Below are positions 27,701-39,700 of a stretch of 42,330 nucleotides of DNA, piece by piece. The stretch covers positions 1 through 42,330 of the forward strand of contig NZ_JAAEQH010000107.1 of the NCBI RefSeq assembly GCF_024231755.1. The letters run 5' to 3'. Within the stretch, counting starts at the first letter, position 1. The number at the start of each line of letters is the position of its first letter. The stretch is from Neptuniibacter sp. (GTDB taxonomy: Bacteria > Pseudomonadota > Gammaproteobacteria > Pseudomonadales > Balneatricaceae). The position numbers and the translations under genes are program-made. The notes under the pieces are model-generated. The model was not told where the DNA came from. It saw only the letters and a list, made by a program, of their open reading frames with translations, and did not search any database.

Positions 27701-30700
27701 TTAACTCAGCGGGAGTTCATCAATGGTCAAAGCGATTAGGTGGTTCAGGGGGAGATTTTGCAAAGACGGTTACTACCGATACTAATAACAATATTATTAT
27801 TGCCGGATTTGTAGAAAGCGCTGCTGATTTAAATGGAGATGGAGATACGGGTGATGCAGAAGAGACAGGCGGCGGAGTTTATGGCAGTCTTGATGGCTTT
27901 GTTTCTGTATTTAATTCATCAGGAGTACACCAGTGGTCAGAAAGAATTGGTGGAGCAGGCAATGACCAGGGTATTTCTGTTGCTGCAGATACTAATAATA
28001 ATATTATTGTGGGAGGATATGTTGAAGGCACTGCAGACTTAAACGGAGATGGAGATACGGGTGATGCAGAAGAAACAGGCGGCGGAGTTTATGGCAGCTA
28101 TGATAACTATATTGCTGTATTTAATTCCTCCGGAACACATCAATGGTCAGAGAGATTTGGCGGGGGAGGTCTGGATTTTGGTGTGTATAGCATTGATACA
28201 GACACGAATAATGATATTATCATTACCGGTCAAATTGATAATACTGCAGATTTGAACGGAGACGCGGATACAGATGACCCAGAAGAAAGTACCGGCGGAG
28301 TTTATTCAAGTAGAGATGTATTTCTTTCTAAGTTTAATTCTTCGGGAGTACATCAATGGTCGGAGAGATTAGGTGGCAGTGGTACTGATATAGGATACGG
28401 AGTTGCGGTTGATGGAAGTGATAATATCGCGCTTCTCACAACAATGCATGAGACAGCTGACTTAAATGGGGATATGGATACATTAGATGCCGAAGAGATT
28501 ACCGGCGGAATTTATGACAGCAGGGATATTGTTGTTTTGTTATTTAATTCCGCGGGTGTCCATCAATGGTCAGAACGTTTAGGGGGAGCAAATGCGGATT
28601 TTGGGCATGATATTGTTGTTGACGGTAATGACAATATTATTATTACCGGATATGTTACTGGTACAGCTGATTTAAATAGTGACGGCGATACTACAGATGC
28701 GAATGAAACAGCTGGCGGTATTTATGGAGCTTCAACCTCGGATATATTTGTCTCTGTATTTAATTCATCCGGTACTCATATTTGGGCGGAACGTTTAGGC
28801 CGGGATGATGATGAAGAAGCTTATGGAGTAGCTGTAAATAGTAAGAATAATATCATTGTTACCGGATTTGTAGAAAGCGCTGCTGATTTAAATGGAGATG
28901 CAGATACATCAGATCCAGAAGAAAGTACTGGCGGTGTTTATGCAGAAGCAGATGCTTTTATTTCGGTATTTAGTTTGATATACGCTCCGCAGGGAGCTCG
29001 TTGTGAGGATATTCAATATGCAGGCAGTGCGTTGAGCGACAGCACTACTTATTATTGGAGAATTAAATTCTGGGATGAGGGCGGAGCCGAAGGGGCTTGG
29101 AGTGCGGGTGCAGGAGCAAATTATTTTATCTGTGATCAAACTGCGCCGACGAATGTGGGATGTGATACTCCGGCAAATTCAGGATCTAACATAGCGTTAA
29201 GTCCTGCTTTAACCGCCTTAGTTGCCGCAGATGGAGGCAGTGGATTACATGCTACCCCATATTCAATAGAAATAGATACTGCTACGACTTTTGATAGCGG
29301 TAATTTACAACAGTCCGCCTGGCAGGCATCAAATATTTGGTATCCGCTTGCCTTGTCTGAAAACACCACATATTATTGGAGAGTAAAAGCAAGAGATGCT
29401 GCAGGTAATGAAGCATCTTTCTGCGGTCATACCGCAGATACTCCTGGGTACGGCACATTCACAACTACGCAGACGCCAACAGCACCGGATACTTTATATT
29501 CACATGATACAAATGCTCAGTCTGGAAACACTAACCCAGATTTATCTTCTGCCAATCCGCATTTCTCTGCGATCTATAATGATTCGGATGGCTCAGATAT
29601 TGCCACAGGTTATCGTATCCAGGTAGATAATGACCAGGATTTCTCTAGCACGATTTGGGATGGAAGTGATATTGCGCAGTTCTTCTGGGCAAAGAGATTA
29701 GGCAGAGATTGGTATGATTGTGGGTATGAAATAGCGATAGATACAAATGATAATATTATTGTGACCGGAAATATTTGGGACCAGGGAGATTTTGATGGTG
29801 ACGGAAGTGTTAGTGGTTCATATCCGGAAGATAATACCGGTTATGGCAGCAGCGACATATTTGTCTCTGTGTTTAATTCCGCCGGGACTTATCAGTGGGG
29901 CAAGAGATTGGGCGGTACAAGTACAGATAAAGGACACGGTGTTATAACTGATACAAATAATAATGTTATTGTTACCGGAAGAGTTTTGCGTGATGGGGAC
30001 TTAGATGGTGATCAGGTTATTGACGGGACATATCCGGAAGATAATACCGGTTATGATAACTATGATGGGTTCATCTCTGTATTTAACTCTGCGGGAGTAT
30101 TCCAATGGGCTACTCGTTTAGGTGGGACAGGAGATGATAGATGTAATACAGTTATAACCGATACCAATAATAATATAATTGTTACCGGGTATGTAAATGG
30201 AAATGCGGATTTGAATGGTGATCAGGATACGGGTGATGCCGGCGAAAGCGCAACCGGTTACGGTGACAAGGACTCTTTTGTGTCTTGTTTTAATTCATCC
30301 GGAACACATCAGTGGACAAAACGTTTAGGTGGTACAGCTGGAGATAATGGAAGCGGAATTTTTGCAGATAACAATAATAACGTTATAGTTACCGGATATG
30401 TTAATGGTAATGCGGACTTAGACGGCGATGGAAGTATCGGAGGATCTTATCCTGAAAGTTCTGCCAGCTATGGAGATAATGATGTATTTGTTTCAGTGTT
30501 TAATTCTTCCGGAACACATCAGTGGGCAAAACGTTTAGGCGGCGTAGATTCTGATGTAGGAGCTGATGTTACTGCGGACGCAAGTAATAATGTTATAGTT
30601 ACCGGATATATTAATGGTAACGCAGACTTGAATGGAAATGAAAACTCCACAGATGGCGGGGCTGAAGATGCTACAGGTTATGCGGACAGAGATATTTTCC

Positions 30701-33700
30701 TGACTGCTTTCAATTCTTCCGGAGTTTATCAGTGGTCAAAAAGATACGGCGGTGTAAACAGCGACTGTGGTGTAGGCATAGTTATGGATTCTAATGATAA
30801 TATTGTTATTACCGGATATGTTAATGGCGATGCTGATTTAAACGGAGACGGCGATGCAACAGACGGTGGTGCTGAAAGCGGTACAGGTTATGGAAGTTCT
30901 GATATATTTATTTCAATATACAATTCTTCCGGAGTTTATCAGTGGGCAAAACGTTTAGGCGGTACAATTGGTGATGAAGGTCTAGGGGTCAATGTTGATT
31001 CTAATGATAATATTGTATTTACCGGATATTTTGATGGGGCTTGTGATGTAAACGGTGATGGGGATGCAAGTGACGGCGGCGCAGAAAGCAGCGGCGGTAT
31101 ATATGGAGAAGATGATGTTTTCTTGATTGTATTTAAATCGCCTTTAACTGATATGCCCAACGTTAACCAGGGAAGTCGCTGTACAGATATTGTTTATGCC
31201 GGTGATGCTTTAGCTGATGCGATGACTTATTACTGGCGGATAAAATTCTATGACCAGGGAGAAGCTGAAGGTGCCTGGTCAGCTGGAAGCGGTACTAATT
31301 TCTTTACCACTACCATAGATTTTGCGCCAACAGCGCCGACCACTTTATATACAAATGATGATAACGCGCAGGCAGGAGACAATAACCCAACGGATATTGA
31401 AGATCCGCGGCCTCATTTCTCAAGTGTTTATAATGACCCTAATAGTGGTGATACGGCAGATGCTTACCGTATCCAGCTAGATAATGATCAGAATTTCTCG
31501 TCGCCGATTTGGGATGTGAGCGACGTTAATCAATTCCAGTGGGCAGAAAGATTAGGCGGTACACATGGTGACGGAGATTACGGGCGTAGCGTTGCCGCAA
31601 ACAATATTATCTGTCTTACCGGAAGCGTTCATGATAATGCGGATTTAAGCGGAGACGGAGACACCAATGATACCGGAGAGAGCGCTGCAGGTTATGGCTC
31701 AGAAGACGCATCCGTTTCCGTGTTTAATTTATCCGGAGCGTATCAATGGTCAAAGCGGATTGGCGGAACAGATCTTGACAGAGCTCATGGAGTTGCGGTG
31801 GATTCAAGTGATAATGTAATTGCGGTCGGGTTTGTGACTGGAGTGGCTGATTTAAATTGTGACGGAGATACTTTGGATTCAGGAGAAGATGGAACTGGCT
31901 GTTATGGCCAAAGTGATATATACGTGTCTGTATTTAATTCTACCGGAGTGCCTCAATGGACTAAGCGGTTGGGATCTTCCGGATATGATTGGGGATATGC
32001 GGTTACTACGGATAGTAGTGATAATGTTGTAATTGCCGGAAGTATTGGCGGTGATCCGGATTTAAACGGTGACGGAGACAATGACGATGTTTTTGAAACT
32101 GCCGGCGGCGATGGTTGTATAACGGTGTTTAATTCTTCCGGAGTACATCAATGGGCTAAAGTAATCGGTGCTTCCGGCAGGGCTGTTGCTGTGTCCGATA
32201 ACGGTAATATTATTATTGCGGGAAATGTGAGTGGTGAGTCAGATATAAATGGAGACGGAGATACCCTAGATAATGGGGAGAGTGATGCAGGGTATGACAG
32301 TGATGATATATTTATTCTTGTGTTTAATTCCACAGGTACGTATCAATGGTCCAGGCGTTTAGGAGGGGTTGAATATGATTATGGATTTGGGGTGGATACT
32401 GATAGCAATAATAATGTAATTGTTACCGGAAGAACTAGAGGCAATTCTGATTTAAACGGCGACGGAGATAATACGGATGGCGGTGCGGAAAGTGCGTCTG
32501 GATACGGCAGTGACGATGTGTTTGTATCTGTGTTTAATGTGGTCGGGACATGGAAATGGTCTAAAAGATTGGGCGGAGGAAGTTCTGATGAAGGATACGG
32601 TATTGTTGTAGACCCTAATGATAATATTATTGTTGTCGGTGAAATTAGCGGCAACTGTGATTTAAACGGAGACGGGGATAATACCGACGGCGGCGCGGAA
32701 ACCGGCGGAGGTATTTACGGAGGCTGGGATATCTTTGCTTCTGCATTTACTCCTTCCGGCGAACATTTCTGGGCAGAACGCCTTGGCGGTTCAAGCAGTG
32801 ATTATGGCCGGTCTGTTGCTATGGATAGTAATGATAATATTGTTATTGCCGGCGATGTCTATGGCACGGCTGACTTCAATGGAGACGGCGATACAAGTGA
32901 TGCAAATGAGAGCAATGCGGGTTATGGTGATACAGATATATTTATTTCTGTATTTGATCTGGCCAGCCAGGATATGCAGGATGTTTCTCAGGGCAACCGC
33001 TGTGAAGATATTATTTATACAGGAGATTATCTGTCTGATACAACTACTTATTACTGGCGGATCAAATTCTGGGATCAGGGCGGCTTAGAAGGCACATGGA
33101 GCGCAGGCTCGGGCGCTAATTTCTTTACTACTGATTTGGCTGCGGCGCCTCCGGTAATCAGCAATGTGCTTTTAATTGATTCAACCATGGATAACGAAGC
33201 CTATGTTAAGGATACGGATACTGTTACATTGACGGCAGATGTTTATGACCTTTATTTAGGTGACGGTGACACAAGTTATATTGAAGCAAACCTGACCACG
33301 TTGGGCAAGGGCGCGGCTGTCAATCCGGATACCTATACCAATGATACCGCATATTGGACGATTACTAATGTTACCTGTACTCCGGCTAACGGCACGGTTA
33401 CCGTAACTGTGGATGCCGATGACCCGTCGGCTAATCCGGCAACGCAGCAGAGCGATAATATTACCTCAGATAATACAGCTCCGACTAATGTGGCTTGCAG
33501 TACTCCGGCAAACAGTGCTACGGGTATTTCGGTGAGACCGACTTTAACGGCACTTACAGCGCAGGATACCAGCAGCGGCGTTTCGGAATATTCTTTTGAA
33601 ATAGATACTGTTACCAGTTTTGACAGCGGTAACTTACAGCAGTCCGGCTGGCAGGCTGGTAGTGTATGGAGGCCGGCAATTACCTTATCCTCAGGCACGG

Positions 33701-36700
33701 ATCATTATTGGAGAGTAAAAGTGCGTGATGTAATTAATAATGAATCTGCGTTTTGCGGACATACAATTGATAGTTCCGGGTATGGGACGTTTACTACCAC
33801 CAGTGCTCCAACAGCTCCGGATAATTTATATTCCCATAATACCGACGCCCAATCAGGCGATACCAATCCATATCTAACAGTGGTTGATCCACATTTTTCA
33901 GCGATTTATAACGACCCGGATGGTTCGGATACAGCTGAAGGATACCGGATCCAGGTGGATAATGCGATTGATTTCTCCTCACCCATTTGGGACGCTAGTG
34001 ATATCGGTATGTTTATCAGAGCCGAGAGACTGGGCGGAACCGATACTGATAGCGGAAGCGATATTTATCTTGCTCCGAATAATAATATTGTGGTGATCGG
34101 ATCAGTTACCGGTAATGCGGATTTAAGTGGTGACGGAGATACGAATGACGAGGGTGAAGATGCAACTGGTTATGGAAGTGGGGATATATTTATATCTGTG
34201 TTTAATTCTGTTGGTGCATATCAATGGTCCAAACGCTTGGGTGGGACAGGTTCTGATTACGGCAGAAGTATAGCCGTGGACAGCAATAATAACATTAGTG
34301 TTGTTGTCGGGATTACCGGCAATGCAGATTTAAGTGGGGACGGTGACACAAACGATACTGGTGAAAGTTCAGGCGCCAGCTCTTCTGATATGGGGATATC
34401 GGTATTTAATTCTGCCGGAGTCTATCAGTGGTCAAAACGCTTGACAGCGGTAGATATGATGAGCGCTTCTGCGGTGGCTGTGGATGAAAATAATAATATT
34501 ATTGTCTGCGGAGTTGTGAATGAAGCAGGGGATCTGAATGGAGATGGAGATACGGGAGATGACGGAGAATCTACAGGAGGAACTTATGGGAGTCTTGATG
34601 GGTTTATATCCGTATTTAATTCTGCCGGTGTCCATCAATGGGCCAAGCGTATCGGCGGCATAGCTATGGATTTTGCTAATGATGTTACGACAGATTCTAA
34701 TAATAATGTGATTGTTACCGGGGCAGTGATGTGGACCGCGGATTTGAACGGTGATGGAGATACCGGTGATCCTGATGAATTTTCCACTATTTTTGCTTGG
34801 CAGGTATTTGTTTCTGTGTTTGATTCCTCCGGAGTCTTTCAGTGGGCAAAGAGATTCGGAGGCACAGATAGCAATCGGGGGGACGCAGTTGAGGTTGATT
34901 CCAATAATAATGTGATTGTTACCGGTTATGTTAAGCTTGATGGGGACTTGAGTGGAGATGGAGATACGAATGACGAGGGAGAAGATTCGACCGGTTATGA
35001 TGGCAGTGATATATTTATATCCGTATTTAACTCCTCTGGGACATATCAGTGGTCAGAGAGATTAGGTGGTATGAATGACGATGGCGCAGCCGGAATTGCT
35101 ATTGATGTCGACGATAATATTATAATTACCGGCTCGGTGGAAGGTGATGCGGATTTAAGCGGTGACGGAGATACTAATGATGCAGGCGAAGATGCAACAT
35201 TCTATGGCGATAATGATATATTTATATCTGTATTTAATTCTTCCGGAACATATCGCTGGTCCAGGAGATTAGGCTCGGCAAACAGCGGAAGCGGAAACAG
35301 TATTATTGTAGATTCGGACAGTAATATTATTGTGGTCGGAGATGTGGAAGGTGACGCGGATCTATCCGGGGATGAAGATACAGATGATATGGCTGAAGAT
35401 TCAACCGGCTATGGAGATCAGGATATTTTTATCTCAGTATTTGACGCCGTAGGCAATGATATTTCCGGGGTAAATCAAGGTACCCGCTGTTCAGACATTA
35501 CCTATGCCGGCAATACATTACAGGACGGAACGCAGTATTACTGGAGAATTAAATTCTTTGACCAATCATTGACAGAAGGCGCATGGAGTGCGGGTGCAGG
35601 AGCAAATTTCTTTATTTGCGATCAGAGTCCGCCGACAAATGTGGGATGTTTAATCCCGGCTGATTCAGCAGATACTATTTCACTAACTCCGACTTTAACC
35701 GCATTAGTTGCGGTAGACGGAACAAGCGATTTACACGCAACTCCGTATTCACTTGAAATAGATACAGTAACAGCTTTTGATAATGGCAGTGGTGGCTTGC
35801 AGCAATCTGGCTGGCAGGCTGGTAATACCTGGATTCCGTCAGTTAGTTTGAGTGCAAATACTCCATATTACTGGAGAGTGAAAGTAAGAGATGCCGCAGG
35901 TAATGAATCAGTTTTCTGTGGACATACAGTAGATACATCCGGTTACGGTACCTTTACAACGAGCAATACACCAACGGCTCCGACAACTTTGTATTCCAAT
36001 ATAACAACCGCGCAGTCAGGCCAGAATAATCCATATTTATCGGTTGACGGTAGTACAACTCTTCCAGTTTTCTCGGCAATATTTAATGACGCGGATGCGA
36101 ATGATTTTGCCACCCAGTATCAGATCCAGGTAGATAATGATTCAGGTTTTGGTAGTGCAGAGTGGGATAGTGGTGGAGTTTATGTAAGAATGACAAAGCT
36201 TCTGGGGTCCGGAGATAGTGAAAGAGCTTTTGCGATAGCTGCAGATACAACGGATAATGTATATATAACCGGGGATACTCAGGGAGACTTGGATGGAGAG
36301 ACCAACAGTGGTGGTTATGATATATTCCTGACTAAATATAATTCATCAGGGGTAAAGCAGTGGACAGAATTATTAGGTACAGGCGATAGTGAATTCGGAT
36401 ATGGCGTAGTTACGGATACCGCAGGTGATATATATGTAACTGGGGATACAACTGGAGATTTAGACGGAGAGACTAATAGTGGTGGTTATGATATATTCCT
36501 AACCAAATATAATGCAGCAGGGACAATACAATGGACTAACCTTTTAGGCTCAGGGGCTAGCGATGCTGAACATGGATGTGCGGTTACTCGTGATACCAAT
36601 GACGATATTTATGTGACAGGACTTACAGAAGGCGACTTAGATGGAGAGACAAACGCCGGAGGCGATGATATCTTTCTAACCAAATATAATGCAGCGGGAA

Positions 36701-39700
36701 CAATCCAATGGACAGAACTACTCGGTACTGGAGTTGATGATACCGGCCGGGCAATAACATCTGACCCAAGCAATAATATTTATATTACTGGATATACATA
36801 TGGAGATTTAGACGGAGAAACAAATAGCGGTGGTAGGGATATATTCCTAACCAAATATAATTCCGCGGGAACAATCCAATGGACAGAACTTTTAGGGACA
36901 GGGGTTGATGAATACGGTCGCTCTGTAATTTATGCTCCGGATGGATATGTATATATTGCCGGACATACAGCAGGAGATTTAGACGGTGAGACTAACGCTG
37001 GTGGCGAAGATATTTTCCTAATAAAATATGATTCAGCATCAGGAGCAAAGCAATGGACAAAACTTTTAGGTACAGGAGTTGATGATACTGCACGTGGTAT
37101 AACTTGTGATGCAAATAGTAATCTTTACATTACTGGTTATACGAATGGAGATCTGGATGGAAATACAAATAGCGGCGGCAGAGATATATTCCTGACAAAA
37201 TATAATTCTTCAGGCACGAAGCTTTGGACGGAATTTTTAGGGACCGGTAGTAGTGACAATGCACTTGCTGTAACTGCGGATACAGTTGACAACATTTGTA
37301 TAACCGGTTATACCTCAGGGGATTTAGATGGAGAGACAAATATCGGTGGTTCTGATTTATTCTTTACTAAATATCGCGCTTCAATACTTCATCTGCAAGA
37401 GGGTACTCGTTCCGGAGATATTATTTATGATGGTTCTGCATTAAGCGACACAACCACATATTACTGGCGTATAAAATTTTGGGATAGTGTAAATACAGAA
37501 GGCGCATGGAGCGCGAGTGGCGGAGCTAATTTCTTTATCTGTGATCAGAGTGCGCCGACTGGAACAGTAACTGTAGATACTGACCCGATATATGAAGGAA
37601 ATTTGGTTCAGATCGTAACAGTAACATATACTGAGCCGATGAATGACAGTATTGATCCTGTGATTAATTTCTCAGCCGGGACTGCAGTTACGCGTAGTAA
37701 CGGAGGTTGGACAGTAGGTGATACGGTTTGGACCGAGACGTTTGATATCACAGATAACAACGAGGAAATAGCTACGGTTACTGTAAGTTCATCCGGAGCA
37801 GAAGATTTAGCTTCTAATCCCGAAGGTGCTTGTACAGCCGATACATTTGAAATAGATACAATTGTTCCGGTAATTAGCAATGTATTAATTACAGATACGA
37901 CTATATCAAGCACTACATATGTAAAGGATACTGATGATGTCCAGATCACAGCAGATATCGCAGATGGTAATTTAGGTGATGGAGATACCGGATATATTAC
38001 TGCTGATTTAACTGAATTCGGCGGCGGCGCGGCAGTTAATCCAGCAACGTATACTGGTGGTACGGCAACCTGGACATTAAGCAGTGTAACCTGTACTCCG
38101 AGTGACGGAACAATTACGGTAGATGTAGATGCTCAGGATCCGGCAGGTAATAATGCGATACAACAGAACGATACAATTACTTCGGATAATACAGCGCCGA
38201 CGAAGCCCACGTTCTATGCTAATTATGCTGATAGTGATTTAGATGCCGATTACGCAGAGGGCTCTACCACTGCTACATACTCCGCCTCCCGTGGTGCGAG
38301 TAACCCGGCTACTTACTTTAACACAGTAGGTATAATGCAGAAGACTGAGACTTCTGATGTAGGCAGATTTAATTATGGTTATTATGATACAACAGGTTGG
38401 AATAAGTGGGCGGATGGTAAAGCTGGGTTAATAATAGAGGAAGCAAGTACGAATTTGATGTTGAATAGCTATGGTGCGGCAACTACAGCTGGTAAATTAG
38501 ATAATTGGGGTTCTCAGATATCTGGGACGATAGTTGGAACTCCTGTTTGGACTAACTCTGATATAACTTCTGATCTGTGTAATATAGTGAATGCCAAGTC
38601 ACAGAGGGTTCAATATACTGGTGTTGCAGGCGATGGTGGTACTGGTAACGATAGATTGCAACTTTGCACACAAAATACAGAGGTTGGTACTTTCACTCAA
38701 AATGATATTGCTACGGCTAGTGTTTGGGTAAGAAGTCTTAATGGTAATAGTGGTGTTACGCTGGGAATGAGGATTTGGCAGTTAAATGTTGGCGGTGGTT
38801 GGATTACAGAATCCGGCATTAATTTTACTCCAGATAGTACTTGGAGAAAATACGTATTTACATATGTTTTAGATGAGGCTAATGTTGATAGAGTAAAGTT
38901 AGAAGTTAGAGCAGTTAGTATTAGCGATGGCGATACTGTAGACTTCGAAGCTGCACTTATACAGCTGGAGAAACAACCTTTGGCGACGACGTTCATTCCT
39001 ACTACGGCAACGTCTTTAACTAGAAGCGTAGAGACTTTGAAGTATGAGACCAGCGGCAACAGAAATGCTGCAACGGAGAGTTGTGTAGCGAAAGTGGCTC
39101 CTGAGTTTGATAGTAATGTAAACACTAATAAAAGAATAACTGACACTGATACAAAACGAAGATTATTTGGTTATGGGTGGGCAAATGATGTTCAAATATA
39201 TTCTAATGTAGATGATTCTAATAGTAGTGGTGTAACAGATTTAGTTGAAAGTCCTTGGACAGTCGGGACTGAAATGACCTTAGGTTACGCTATTCAACAT
39301 TCATTGCCTTATGTTGTAGGATATTATGATGGCGTAGCTGATGGAACTAATGAGACAGTAGATGATTTTACAGACAATGCTTGGGGAACATATTTTTGGG
39401 TAGGATGTGATAGGTATGAATTCCAGAATCTCAACGGGACAATAAAGGCAATATCATTCTGGGATACAGTTCTAGATGCTGATTCGATGAGCACGTTACA
39501 TAGTCCAGGAGCAGTAAACTTTAGCGCTGTAGGTGGCAATGCAGTAGCCAATGCCTTGAACTTAACCAATACTAACTTTACAGTCAGTGCTATGGTAATA
39601 GCCGGTCAGGCCACCGGTGGCACTGCAGAATTACTAAAAGATGGCAACCCATTTACTAGTCCAATAACTGATGGCACTATCGGTGCAGCAGATACTACTG

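Noticed and set aside
32735..33088. A 117-codon + strand frame in frame 2, and similar frame-2 frames elsewhere
   Set aside because: They overlap clearly conserved frame-1 domains and have low-complexity Leu/Ile/Met-rich products typical of out-of-frame translation.
33333..33698. A 121-codon - strand frame, and many others of 60-130 codons on the - strand
   Set aside because: They recur at the same offset wherever the same domain recurs (for example opposite each type A domain), so they are shadows of repeats and not genes.
38697..39146. A 149-codon open reading frame on the - strand
   Set aside because: It lies antisense to the phage-tail-type lectin module. It has no recognisable family and no Shine-Dalgarno-supported start that I could see, and it is explained by the codon bias of the sense gene, which avoids stops on the opposite strand.
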